Assembly (NCBI RefSeq): GCF_029868745.1
Contig: NZ_JARWOP010000115.1
Span: forward strand, 1-61,577
Length of the DNA stretch: 61,577 bases
Direction of reading: 5' to 3'
Origin: Nocardia wallacei
GTDB lineage: Bacteria > Actinomycetota > Actinomycetes > Mycobacteriales > Mycobacteriaceae
Shown here: positions 50,396-60,068 of the stretch, one piece after another
Numbering within the stretch: the first letter of the stretch is position 1
How the letters are laid out: each line of letters begins with the position of its first letter
Program-made: the position numbers and the translations under genes
Notes under the pieces: generated by a model
Seen by the model: only the letters and a program-made list of their open reading frames with translations
Told to the model about the DNA's origin: nothing
The model's database searches: none

Positions 50396-50548
50396 CCGCC
50401 GGGGGCGGCGCAGGGGGTCGTCAGCGCACGTTCATCGCCGGAAAACAAGGGACCTTTGGCACGAAAATCGGGACCGGCGAACGTTCATCGAACGGTTGCT
50501 ACGGCGTAGCGTTCGCCCTGGGTCGGCCGAACGGTGAGGTGACCGGAC

Positions 50549-51223
50549 ATGACGAAATTCGTGCAGACGATCGAGTTCAAGACCACACGACTCGACGAAT
50601 TCAACAGAAATCTCGACCAGTGGCTCGCGGTAACCCAGGGTAAGCGGGCCGCGACGCACAGCATGGAGACCAAGGACCGCGATCAGGACGACACGTATCT
50701 GCAGATCGTGGAATTCCCGTCCTACGAACAGGCCATGGCGAACTCCGCGATGCCCGAGACGGCCGGGTTCGCCGAATCGCTCGCCGCACTCTGCGACGGG
50801 CCGGCGGTATTCCGCAACCTGGACCTGGTCCGCGAGGACGACATGGCTCCCCACGAGACACCCGGCCTCCAGGTGCGGAGTTTCGACACGCCTGACGAGA
50901 CACGGCGATTCGAGGCCGGCAGCGGCCGGCTCGAGGTCCTCGCGGCGGCATCCGGCGCGGTCGGCCGCGGCACCTTCCTCCCGGGCTGGCGCTGGTCCAC
51001 CCACGTCAAGCCGATCGCGGGCACCGACAGTTGCGAGGCCGCCCACGTCGGATACTGCGTCTCCGGGCGGATGCACATCGTGCTGGACGACGGATCCGAA
51101 GGCGAGGTCGGCGCCGGCGATTTCATGGTCTGCCCGCCGGGGCACGACGCCTGGACCGTCGGCGAGGAGCCCTGCGTGCTCATCGACTGGGCGGCAGCCG
51201 CCGACTACGCCCGGCGCCACTGA
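50549..51223 (+). CDS. Two-domain protein: ferredoxin-like (ABM-type) N-terminus plus cupin C-terminus
   Basis: 224 residues. The first ~95 (FVQTIEFKTTRLDEFNRNLD onward, YLQIVEFPSYEQAM, FRNLDLVRED) have the pattern of a dimeric alpha/beta-barrel domain like those of small monooxygenases. Residues ~120-215 form a cupin (HVGYCVSGRMHIVLDDGSEG, then VGAGDFMVCPPGHDAW). It starts 153 bases after the synthetase, with GAGGTG before ATG 50549, and may belong to the biosynthetic cluster as a tailoring or accessory protein. Function not assigned. The metal-binding residues of the cupin are sparse, so it may bind a ligand rather than catalyse. Confidence 0.65.
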   Translation: MTKFVQTIEFKTTRLDEFNRNLDQWLAVTQGKRAATHSMETKDRDQDDTYLQIVEFPSYEQAMANSAMPETAGFAESLAALCDGPAVFRNLDLVREDDMAPHETPGLQVRSFDTPDETRRFEAGSGRLEVLAAASGAVGRGTFLPGWRWSTHVKPIAGTDSCEAAHVGYCVSGRMHIVLDDGSEGEVGAGDFMVCPPGHDAWTVGEEPCVLIDWAAAADYARRH

Positions 51224-51248
51224 GGTCGGGGCCGCCGGGTTGTTCACG

Positions 51249-51267
51249 CAGATGGACATGTCATCTG
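51249..51267. promoter_or_regulatory. Inverted repeat upstream of the flavin oxidase operon
   Basis: CAGATG-GACATGT-CATCTG, perfect 6-base arms with a 7-base spacer that is itself nearly self-complementary. It lies 25 bases after the cupin gene and ahead of a TTGACT element at 51296-51301. A candidate operator; no regulator is evident nearby. Confidence 0.35.
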
Positions 51268-51425
51268 GTCGGGACCCCTACCACTCCAAGGTCGATTGAC
51301 TTAATCTACTGACGACCTGGAGAACGGATCTCAGAAGATGGCACTTCCCGGCATATCTGGTAACTCGAGGACGAACGACCGGGAGAACGCTGTCCTACCA
51401 GGCCTTCGATAGCTGCGCCCGGCAT

Positions 51426-51459
51426 GCGGATACCCCTGCGGGGATGAACCGCTCTTTTT
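51426..51459 (+). terminator. Hairpin plus T-run, terminator or attenuator ahead of the flavin oxidase
   Basis: Nested stems GCGG (51426-51429) with CCGC (51449-51452) and CCCC (51433-51436) with GGGG (51440-51443) around a TGC loop, followed at once by TCTTTTTA. It sits about 50 bases before ATG 51508 and about 200 bases after the cupin gene. It could end the upstream transcript or attenuate the downstream one. The stems are short and internally looped. Confidence 0.4.
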
Positions 51460-51507
51460 ATTTCACGGATCGTCGCCCCTCGGCGCGGTCCCTTTCCTGG
51501 AGTTTCC

Positions 51508-52926
51508 ATGACCGACGAAAGTACCGTTCGGCAGTTGCTCACCGAGGACCCGCAATCGGCGGATCTCGGTGGGCATCGGCCGCGCCGGATTCACGACACC
51601 TACTTCCCGGCGAGCACCGAGGAGGTCCGGCAGCACATAGTGTCGGCGGCTCGCACGGGAATTCCGTTGTACCCGTTGAGTACCGGCCGCAATTGGGGGA
51701 TGGGTTCGCGAAATCCGGTGCGCGACGGCTGCGCGATACTGGATCTACGTCGAATGTCGGCGGTGCGGACGCTCGACGTGGAACGCGGCTACGCGGTCAT
51801 CGAGCCGGGCGTCACCCAGCGCCGATTGGCCGAATTGCTCGACGGCACACCATGGATGCTGAACGTGACAGCGGGTTGCGCGGACGCGAGCATCGTCGGA
51901 AACACCCTGGAACGCGGCGACGGCACGATCCGCCCCCGATCCGAGGACCTGCTCGGTCTCGAGGTCGTCCTCGGCACCGGCGAGATCATCACGACGGGCG
52001 GGCTCGACCGCAACGGCCGCCGCCCGGGCTGCCCCTCCGGACCGGACCTGACGCGCGCGTTCGTGCAGAGCAATCTCGGTGTCGTGACCGCTATGGCGGT
52101 CGCGCTGATTCCGCGACCCGAAGCCGCGACCGTCGTGCACGCCACGATTGCCGGTGCCGCGCTGGGCGACGCCATCGACACGACGATCGAACTCGGCCGG
52201 GCATTGCGCCCGACCGACGGCATGCTCCGGTTGAAAGAGATCTTCGTCGTGCCCACCGGTGCGGCCGTTCCGGACGGGGCCGACCCGGACCACGTGACCA
52301 TCCAGCTGCCCGTGCTCGGCTCCCGCTCATCGGTGCGGCTCGCTGAAAAGACTGTTCGCGCAACACTTTCCCGCACTCCCGGCCTCACCACGCTGCGCAC
52401 GGTCGCCGCCGGGTCCGTCGTCTCCGGGGATCCCCTGTACCCCCAGGCGCAGTTCGCCCGCGGGATTCCGTGCTGCGCGAATCTGCGGCGGCGGCTGGGA
52501 ATCAGCGCGTGCGCCCAGGTCGATGCGGCCGGCACCGGCTGGCTGATGCTCCTTCCGGCCGTACCGCTGGAACGAGCGGCCATGACCGAGGCGGTCGGCC
52601 TGTTCACCAGCGAGGCGGAACGGCACGGCACGGCCGTCATGCTCGAGTTCAATGTGATCTCACACCACAGCACCAACCTGGTGGCCCAGATCCCGTTCCG
52701 CCGCGAGCCCGCCGCGGTCGCGCGGGCCCACGCGCTGCGCGACGCCGCCCGGAGGCGATGCATCGACGCGGGGTTTCCGCCGTATCGCTCCGACATCGAC
52801 CACGCCCCAATGGAATTGGCGGACCGGGCGGCCACCTACAGCGACGGGCCGCTCACCGCGCTGAAGCAGGTCTATGACCCGGCCGGAATCATTGCCCCGG
52901 GCCGATTCCTGGTGGCCGGCCGATGA
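51508..52926 (+). CDS. FAD-linked oxidase (VAO/PCMH-type)
   Basis: 472 residues with the FAD-binding PCMH fold: PASTEEVRQHIVSAARTGIP, PLYPLSTGRNWGMGSRNPV (the flavin-binding loop), VIEPGVTQRRLAELL, and a C-terminal cap ending YDPAGIIAPGRF. Members oxidise alcohols, amines or phenolic side chains with O2 or another acceptor, and some tailor natural products. Its stop overlaps the next ATG (ATGA), so it is coupled to the second flavoprotein. ATG 51508 has TGGAG upstream. Placement just after the synthetase suggests a role in the peptide pathway, perhaps making a precursor or oxidising a side chain. Confidence 0.82.
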   Translation: MTDESTVRQLLTEDPQSADLGGHRPRRIHDTYFPASTEEVRQHIVSAARTGIPLYPLSTGRNWGMGSRNPVRDGCAILDLRRMSAVRTLDVERGYAVIEPGVTQRRLAELLDGTPWMLNVTAGCADASIVGNTLERGDGTIRPRSEDLLGLEVVLGTGEIITTGGLDRNGRRPGCPSGPDLTRAFVQSNLGVVTAMAVALIPRPEAATVVHATIAGAALGDAIDTTIELGRALRPTDGMLRLKEIFVVPTGAAVPDGADPDHVTIQLPVLGSRSSVRLAEKTVRATLSRTPGLTTLRTVAAGSVVSGDPLYPQAQFARGIPCCANLRRRLGISACAQVDAAGTGWLMLLPAVPLERAAMTEAVGLFTSEAERHGTAVMLEFNVISHHSTNLVAQIPFRREPAAVARAHALRDAARRRCIDAGFPPYRSDIDHAPMELADRAATYSDGPLTALKQVYDPAGIIAPGRFLVAGR

Positions 52927-54050
52927 GCGCCACCGCGAAATCGCCGGAAAGTGTCGATTGCGTCATTCTCGGGTCGGGCGTCGGCGGTGCGCTGCTCGCC
53001 TTGCTGCTGGGCCGCCAGGGTCGGCGAGTGTTGCTGCTGGAGGCCAAATCCCGGCCGCCCTCCCGCGGCGCCGAGGTCCTCAAGCCACGCGGGATCCGCG
53101 TGCTCGCCGAGCACGGCCTGCTCGACGAAATCCTGAACCGGGGCGCGCTGGAACGCGTGGTCATCGACTTCTATCACGACGGGTCGCTACTGCTGTCGTA
53201 CGACTTCGCCGAGCACACCCGGCTCGGCCATTTTCTCATCGTGCCCTATGCCCGGATCGTGTCGGTCATCCTCGACGCGTGCGCGGAACTGCCGAATGTC
53301 GATATCCGATTCGGGTGCCGCCTGGCCGATCTGTGCAGCGAGCAGTTTCCGGTGTCCAGCGGCATTCTGGACGACGGGACCCGCGTCCGGGCAGGGGCAT
53401 TCGTCGATGCGGGCGGGTCGATGTCGGCGCTCAGCACGTTCGTCGAATCCCTGCGGGACGTCAGCCGGCATGGACAAGTACTGCGGATGGCAACGATTCC
53501 CATCACCGCCAGCATTCTGTCGCGGAATCGGCTCTATTTCAGTTCGAACGGCCGGCTCGCGTACTTCTATCCGGTCGACAGCGGGAAAGCCAGAGTGTTC
53601 CTCGGGTTTCCGGGTGCGGAGGATACGCTGGTATTCGACGCGCCCTGCGGCGACCTGGCGGGGCGGCTCGCCGATTTCGTCACGAAAAGCGGTGACGCGC
53701 TGGCATTGCTGCGGACCGACCACTTCGCGCGGGTCCCGATATCGGTTTACACCAGTAAGCCGTATCATCGGGAAAACGTTGTCCTGCTGGGGAGTTCGGC
53801 ATTTTCGCCGCATCCCATGACCGGTCAGGGAATGAGCTACACCTTGGAGGACGCCACCGTGCTCGCCGACATTTTGGTGACGGCGACCGACGCACAGCAA
53901 CTGGAGTTGTTACTACAGGAACGATACGAGGTCCGCCGCGCGCTGCACGGCAGGCTCGTCGCCTATGGCGACGCGCTCGCCGGGTCGTACCACGATCGCG
54001 ACGCGTACCTGGACGTCCACGACCCGGTCCTGCACGGTGGTGACCGATGA
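52923..54050 (+). CDS. FAD-dependent monooxygenase (group A, PHBH-like)
   Basis: 375 residues. The N-terminal Rossmann motif GSGVGGALLALLLGRQGRRV is followed by LEAK, the FAD ribose-binding acid. GAFVDAGGSMSALS stands for the usual DG motif with an inserted Ala, and LLGSSAFSPHPMTGQGMSYT for the GD motif, with Ser replacing the Asp. Overall it is closest to aromatic hydroxylases and related tailoring oxygenases or halogenases. No halogenase WxWxIP motif is seen. It is translationally coupled to the preceding oxidase. It ends just before the convergent kinase gene, leaving about 16 bases between the stops. Confidence 0.82.
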   Translation: MSATAKSPESVDCVILGSGVGGALLALLLGRQGRRVLLLEAKSRPPSRGAEVLKPRGIRVLAEHGLLDEILNRGALERVVIDFYHDGSLLLSYDFAEHTRLGHFLIVPYARIVSVILDACAELPNVDIRFGCRLADLCSEQFPVSSGILDDGTRVRAGAFVDAGGSMSALSTFVESLRDVSRHGQVLRMATIPITASILSRNRLYFSSNGRLAYFYPVDSGKARVFLGFPGAEDTLVFDAPCGDLAGRLADFVTKSGDALALLRTDHFARVPISVYTSKPYHRENVVLLGSSAFSPHPMTGQGMSYTLEDATVLADILVTATDAQQLELLLQERYEVRRALHGRLVAYGDALAGSYHDRDAYLDVHDPVLHGGDR

Positions 54051-54066
54051 CAGTGGCCACGCTGTA

Positions 54067-55383
<1,317 letters not shown>

Positions 55384-55796
55384 GACCCGTTCGCTCCCGG
55401 CTCATCGAGCGCGTCGGAGCCCACGGACTCCGTAGCGCCGCAACAGCCGCGGATCCGAGCATGCCCGGTCGCCCGGCGGCAGGGGAGAGGTTCGTGCATC
55501 CGGTCATGGTACGACCGCGCCAGACCGGTGTCCCGCAGTGAAACGAATTCGCTCCGGTTCGGGTGCCGAGCGCTGTGCCCGGCCTGAGGGTTCGTCGCGG
55601 AATTACCGCGAATGCGAATTCGATAATCCGCCGAGGGCTGCGGCAGCCAGTCTCAAGAGACTGTAAAGTTGCCGATTCCGGTCTGCGGCTTCGAATGGCC
55701 GATGCTAGCTTTCTGTGCGCGGATCGGGGCACGAGTCCGGATCTGCGCGGACATTGTTCGGTAATTCAGCGGCTCGGCCCGCGGAGAGGGTCGGCG
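55384..55796. other. Intergenic region between divergent kinase and patatin genes
   Basis: About 410 bases. It must hold the kinase promoter (leftward) and the phospholipase promoter (rightward). The + frame of the phospholipase stays open from 55563, but that extension shows no recognisable domain and no good ribosome binding site. I see no RNA gene or strong repeat here. Confidence 0.4.
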
Positions 55797-56753
55797 TTGA
55801 CGCAGCAGCCTGTGGTGCGCATTCTCGCCGGGGTGGCCGGTCGGAGTCTCAGCATGATGGTGGGGATGGCGAGCGGGGCCGTGGATGCGCTCGCCGACCG
55901 GCGGGCCGGGAGCGGCATGCCGGGTGCTGTCCCGTTCCAGCCGATTGTCGCCGGTGTCAGCGGCGGCGCGATCGCGGCGGCGGGGACAGCGCTCGGAATG
56001 ACGCGAGAGCGGACACGGCAGATCGCGATCGCCTATCCGGAATCCGACGTCCTGGGGGCGAGAAGTTTTCGCGCTTTTCTGGCGCGCCGTGTGCTGTATC
56101 CCGACGCTCGAATTCGCGAACTCGCCTATGCCGTGGTCGGCGATCGCACCTTCGCGGACTTCGCTCTCGAGCCGACCGCACCGGGGCACGAGGCGGCGTC
56201 GGCGCTGATTATTCCGGTCTACTCGGCTGAATACGGCACCCTGGTGTTGCCGCGGGACCTGCCGAAGCTCGGCGTGTCGGACCTCCCGGTCGCCGACGCG
56301 CTCGTGGCCGCGACGCGAATCCCGGGTGCGCTGCCCGCCGCCGCGGGCCTCGAGAACATCTTCGACGGCGGCTGCCACCACCGCGTTCCGCGCGACATCT
56401 TCGCGCCCCATCGCGCGCTGGTGCTCGACCTCTACGGGCCGCAGCCGTACAACAGCCGCGGCGGGCTGCTCTTTCCCGTACTGCACCCGTCGCTGCGGGC
56501 AATTCGCAACCGGCCGCGGCCTTTTCACGACGCGGCCCTGCGCGACGCGACCGTTTTCGCGCAGCAGCCCTACGGTGCGGCGCTCAGGACACCGGGGCGA
56601 TCGGCGGAGGAATTGTTCGACAGCGGCTACGACATCGCGGCGACCTGGATCCGTTCCCGGACCGACGCGCAATTGCTGAACGTGGTCGACCCCGAGGTGC
56701 TCGGGGCGGCGGAGGGCGCCGTCGACGGCGATCGGATCCAGCCGGTCACCTGA
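55797..56753 (+). CDS. Patatin-like phospholipase family protein
   Basis: 318 residues from TTG 55797, chosen because GGAGAGGG lies seven bases upstream; an ATG at 55695 in the same frame is an alternative. The Ser-Asp dyad is present: nucleophile elbow GVSGG with Ser55, and Asp190 in FDGG. The family usually has a glycine-rich oxyanion loop (GGGxRG) before the nucleophile; here the matching stretch reads LAGVAGRSLS, a degenerate form. Patatin-type enzymes hydrolyse acyl esters of membrane lipids. No signal peptide is clear, so it is probably cytoplasmic or membrane-associated. It stands alone, followed closely by a convergent gene. Confidence 0.8.
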   Translation: MTQQPVVRILAGVAGRSLSMMVGMASGAVDALADRRAGSGMPGAVPFQPIVAGVSGGAIAAAGTALGMTRERTRQIAIAYPESDVLGARSFRAFLARRVLYPDARIRELAYAVVGDRTFADFALEPTAPGHEAASALIIPVYSAEYGTLVLPRDLPKLGVSDLPVADALVAATRIPGALPAAAGLENIFDGGCHHRVPRDIFAPHRALVLDLYGPQPYNSRGGLLFPVLHPSLRAIRNRPRPFHDAALRDATVFAQQPYGAALRTPGRSAEELFDSGYDIAATWIRSRTDAQLLNVVDPEVLGAAEGAVDGDRIQPVT

Positions 56754-56778
56754 CGCGGCGACCGCCGCCGGACGGGTG

Positions 56779-57420
56779 TTACAGCCCCGGCCCGTTCAGG
56801 CCCTTCAGCAAACCGCAGACCTTCCACTCGCCGCCCTCTTTGACCAGATCGTAGGTCAGGGCATGGGTGGTGGGTTTGGTGCCGATCTTCACCTGCGACT
56901 CCACGGTGAAGGTGCCCTTGTCGGCGCCGTCGGGCACGTCGACGCTCTTCAGCGTCGTCTTCACCTCGACCTTCGGGCTCTTGGACGGCGTGACCGTCGT
57001 CTTCCCCGCGCTGTCGATCTTCGCTTTGTCCGCCTTGCAGATCAGGGCGCTGTTGTCCTTGCCCTCGCTCGCGCCGTCCACGAACTGCTGTGCGACGTCG
57101 CGCGGGCTGCTGGATGTCCCCGGCAGTCCGCCGCCGCCGGAGAACAGGAAGAACCCGCCGACCACGAGGACGAGCACCAGAATGCCCGCACCGCCGAGGA
57201 TCCAGGGCAGCGGGCTCTTGCCGCCGCCTTGCGGCGGGTAGGGATACTGCCCGTACGGCGGTGGCTGACCGTGGCCCGGCGGCGGGCCGTAGGGCTGCTG
57301 CGGCGGCGCACCGTAGGGTGGCGGCATGCCGGGGCCGGGTGGCGGCGGCGCGCCGTACGGCTGTTGCGGCTGCCACCCGCCGGGTGGCATGCCGGGGTAG
57401 GGCTGATGGGGGTCGGTCAT
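56779..57420 (-). CDS. Proline-rich single-pass membrane protein, DUF4878-like extracytoplasmic domain
   Basis: 213 residues. The first ~75 are rich in Pro, Gly, Tyr and Gln with repeated PYGAPP-type units. A transmembrane helix follows (WILGGAGILVLVLVVGGFFL). An extracytoplasmic domain of ~110 residues (DVAQQFVDGASEGKDNSALI, two Cys, EGGEWKVCGLLKG) resembles the NTF2-like DUF4878/lumazine-binding fold common in Mycobacteriales. ATG 57420 is set by the typical MTDPHQPYPG start and AGGA eight bases upstream; the longer frame from 57531 adds only unrelated residues. Function unknown. It is divergent from the two-component operon. Confidence 0.75.
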   Translation of the reverse strand: MTDPHQPYPGMPPGGWQPQQPYGAPPPPGPGMPPPYGAPPQQPYGPPPGHGQPPPYGQYPYPPQGGGKSPLPWILGGAGILVLVLVVGGFFLFSGGGGLPGTSSSPRDVAQQFVDGASEGKDNSALICKADKAKIDSAGKTTVTPSKSPKVEVKTTLKSVDVPDGADKGTFTVESQVKIGTKPTTHALTYDLVKEGGEWKVCGLLKGLNGPGL

Positions 57421-57751
57421 ATTTTCGGTCCTAAGGATCGGTGATGACAGCGGCCGATTCTCGGCCGCCGCGCCTCGAACGGCGGGCCGTGTGCCGACTC
57501 CGCCGCGGCACACGCGACGCCATTGAAACACGCGAAAGGCGTTGGGCGAATTCGGTGTTGGGGTTTTTACAGTCCTTTGAGGTGGTGTCCTCGGTCACCG
57601 CGGGCCGGTGCGGGATGTCGGGTTCGGTGCCGAAAGTATCGCGTCCGCTCCTCGAATCCGGAACAAGCGGTCTCTAGGCTGTACGGGTCGCGCCGGGCTG
57701 TCGCTTGCGACCGGTCGGCGCCGGGTGGGTATCGAGCTAGGAGAATGACCG
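57421..57751. other. Divergent intergenic region before the two-component operon
   Basis: 331 bases without a gene. It contains a perfect 8-base inverted repeat (57489-57513) and TAGGCT at 57675-57680, which could be a -10 element for the rightward operon, but I see no good -35. Confidence 0.4.
57489..57513. promoter_or_regulatory. Perfect 8-base inverted repeat, candidate operator
   Basis: GTGTGCCG (57489-57496) and CGGCACAC (57506-57513) with a 9-base spacer. It lies between divergent genes, about 70 bases upstream of the DUF4878-like protein, so a terminator role is unlikely. It may be a binding site for the adjacent response regulator or another dimeric regulator. Confidence 0.4.
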
Positions 57752-57931
57752 GTGTTTCAGATAGTGGCTTGGGCGGTCATCGCCGTAGAAGTCCTGATCG
57801 TGATCGGGGCGCTGTGCTGGCCGACGGGGGAATGGCCGGCCCGGCGGGGTGCGCGGCACCGGCGTGATCGGGATCGGCGCGGGCACACGGCAACTCGTGC
57901 CGCCGCGACGGGCCGTGCGCATGCCGACTGA
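57752..57931 (+). CDS. Small membrane protein coupled to the response regulator
   Basis: 59 codons from GTG 57752, with AGGAG (57739-57743) eight bases upstream. The first ~22 residues form one transmembrane helix (VFQIVAWAVIAVEVLIVIGA, then LCWP), followed by a very basic, Arg-rich cytoplasmic tail. Its TGA overlaps the ATG region of the response regulator (57921), so the two are probably translated together. The competing ATG at 57744, five residues out of phase, gives no membrane segment and is too close to the ribosome binding site. No family recognised; it may modulate the sensor kinase. Confidence 0.55.
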   Translation: MFQIVAWAVIAVEVLIVIGALCWPTGEWPARRGARHRRDRDRRGHTATRAAATGRAHAD

Positions 57932-58625
57932 GAGCCGGGCCCGCGAGGCGGGTGCGGATCGGCGGGTGCGTCTGCTGATCGTCGAGGACGACGAGGATGT
58001 CGGGGACGCCCTCGTGGAGGTGCTCACCGAGCACGGCTACCACGCCGAGCGCAAGACCCGCGGCCTCGATCTGCTTGTCGGACATCGCCATTACGACGTC
58101 GTCATCCTCGACCTCGGGCTGCCCGATTGCGACGGACTGCAGGTGCTGCGGCAGCTGCGCGAGGTGTCGGCGATCCCGGTGGTGATCCTCACCGCTCGCG
58201 ACGACGAGCGCACGATCGTGCGCGGCCTGCGCGGCGGCGCCGACGACTATCTGGTCAAACCGCCGCGCGTGGGTGAGCTGATCGCCCGCATCGAACTGGT
58301 CTCCCGGCGCGTCGCGGTGGCGTCGGGCCCGGAGTCGTCGGTGGTCGTCTCGGGCGACGTGCGCGTGGACCTGGCGGCGCGCGAGGTGGTGGCGGGCGGA
58401 GTGCCGATCACGTTGACCCAGAAGGAATTCGACCTGGTCGAGGCGCTGGTGGAGCGCCCGGGATCGGCGGTGAGCCGCGAGGTGCTGATGGACCGGGTGT
58501 GGGGCGACGCCTTCGCCGCGGTGTCGCGGTCGCTGGACGTGCACATCTCCACCCTGCGCGGCAAGCTCGGCAGACCGGGCCTGATCACCACGGTCCGCGG
58601 GTTCGGCTACCGCTGGGGCCGGTGA
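57921..58625 (+). CDS. OmpR-family response regulator
   Basis: 234 residues. Receiver domain ~15-130 with acidic pocket E22-D23-D24, phosphoacceptor Asp64 in VVILDLGLPD, Thr in ILTARDDE and Lys in YLVKPPRVGEL. Winged-helix output domain ~140-234 (LTQKEFDLVEALVERPGSAV, SRSLDVHISTLRGKLG, TTVRGFGYRWG). ATG 57921 lies inside the end of the small membrane protein gene, which supports this start over the upstream in-frame one at 57849. The sensor kinase follows 15 bases downstream. Confidence 0.92.
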   Translation: MPTESRAREAGADRRVRLLIVEDDEDVGDALVEVLTEHGYHAERKTRGLDLLVGHRHYDVVILDLGLPDCDGLQVLRQLREVSAIPVVILTARDDERTIVRGLRGGADDYLVKPPRVGELIARIELVSRRVAVASGPESSVVVSGDVRVDLAAREVVAGGVPITLTQKEFDLVEALVERPGSAVSREVLMDRVWGDAFAAVSRSLDVHISTLRGKLGRPGLITTVRGFGYRWGR

Positions 58626-58640
58626 CGCGAGAGTGGGAAC

Positions 58641-60062
58641 GTGCGCCGACAGCTGCTGGTGATCCTGTTGTGTTTCGCTACGTTCGCGGTGACCGGTTTC
58701 GCCGCCCCCTTGGCCGCGACGAGTTCCACGGCCAGGACCCAGCAGTTGTGGTTCGACCGATACGTGGACGCCGAGTGGTTCGCCGACCTGGCCGTGCACG
58801 CCATGGCCACCGGGGACCGGTCCACCCTGGACACCGAGATGCGGCGCTATCGCGACCTCTATTCCGATCGCGTACTCGTCGTCGACGCCCGCGGCGGCGA
58901 GTTCGCCAATACCGGCGTGGACACCGCGGACGCGCGCAATATCGCACTGCTGGCGGCGGTTCGCAGCAATCGGCACGCGGTCGCGCCGCCACATCGGCTG
59001 CGGCCCTGGGATTCCGACACGATGCAGATCACGCATCCGATCGGGGCCGGGATGCAGGTCGGCGGGGCCGTGCTCATCGAGGCCTCCACGGTGCGGGCCA
59101 AGCACGACATCCTCGACCGCTGGGTGCTGATCTCGCTCGGGACCTGGACCGCGCTGCTGCTGTGCACCGGGCTGGCGCTGGTGGTCACCCGCTGGGTGCT
59201 GCGGCCGCTGGCACGGCTGTCGCGATCGGTGACCACGCTGGCCCAGACCCTGCCGCGCCCGACCGCACCCCCCGAACCCACGGCGATCACTCGGCATTAC
59301 GGCGGACCGCCGGAGGTGCGGGATCTGGCCGGGTCCTTCGAGGCGATGGCGCAGGCGGTGGGTGAGGCGGTGGACGCGCAGCGGCAGCTGGTGGCCGACA
59401 CTGCCCATGCCATCCGAAACCCGTTGGCGGCATTGACTATTCGGCTGGATCAACTCGGCCGCTCGATTCCCGACCAGGCCGCGCAGTCGTTCCGGCGGGC
59501 CGTCGCTCAGGTGGAGCGGCTGAAGGCGGTGCTGGACGGACTGTTACGGCTGGCCGTGGCGGAGACGCCCGCGGGATTCGGTGCGGAACATACCGATTCG
59601 GACTTTCCGAGCCGCTGCGACGCGGTGCGGATCATCGACGACAGGGTCGATTCGTGGCAGCCCGCCTGCCACGAGGCGGGACAGACGGTCGCGCTGGTCC
59701 TGCCGTCCCGCGAGGTGGAGGTCGCCGTTCCCGAGGATGCCCTGGTGCAGATTCTCGATGTGCTGCTGAGCAATTCGTGCCGATACGCGGGCGCGGGAGC
59801 GCGGGTGGAGGTGTCGCTGCGGGAAACGGGGGACGGCGTGGTCGTCTCGGTGACCGATGACGGCGTCGGTGTCGCGCCGGACGAACTCGACAAGCTGACC
59901 ACCCGCTTCTACCGTGGTGCGGCCGCCGCCGCGGGCGGGACCGGACTCGGGCTGCCGATCGCGGCGGCCTTGGCGCAGCGTTATCGCGGCACGCTGACGG
60001 TGTCGGCGGTGCGGCCGCACGGGCTGCGGGCGTCGGTGCGGCTGCCGCCCGGCGGCGACTGA
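58641..60062 (+). CDS. Two-component sensor histidine kinase
   Basis: 473 residues from GTG 58641, with GAGAG upstream. Two transmembrane helices (residues ~4-25, and ~158-180: WVLISLGTWTALLLCTGLAL) enclose a ~130-residue extracytoplasmic sensor. HAMP-like linker, then the H-box with His256 in DTAHAIRNPLAAL. This is unusual, since most relatives read SHELRTPL. The ATPase domain has N-box LLSNSCRYA, DDGVGV and GGTGLGLPIA. It should phosphorylate the preceding response regulator. Its stop lies only six bases from the end of the convergent TAXI binding protein gene. Confidence 0.9.
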   Translation: MRRQLLVILLCFATFAVTGFAAPLAATSSTARTQQLWFDRYVDAEWFADLAVHAMATGDRSTLDTEMRRYRDLYSDRVLVVDARGGEFANTGVDTADARNIALLAAVRSNRHAVAPPHRLRPWDSDTMQITHPIGAGMQVGGAVLIEASTVRAKHDILDRWVLISLGTWTALLLCTGLALVVTRWVLRPLARLSRSVTTLAQTLPRPTAPPEPTAITRHYGGPPEVRDLAGSFEAMAQAVGEAVDAQRQLVADTAHAIRNPLAALTIRLDQLGRSIPDQAAQSFRRAVAQVERLKAVLDGLLRLAVAETPAGFGAEHTDSDFPSRCDAVRIIDDRVDSWQPACHEAGQTVALVLPSREVEVAVPEDALVQILDVLLSNSCRYAGAGARVEVSLRETGDGVVVSVTDDGVGVAPDELDKLTTRFYRGAAAAAGGTGLGLPIAAALAQRYRGTLTVSAVRPHGLRASVRLPPGGD

Positions 60063-60068
60063 GCGTGG

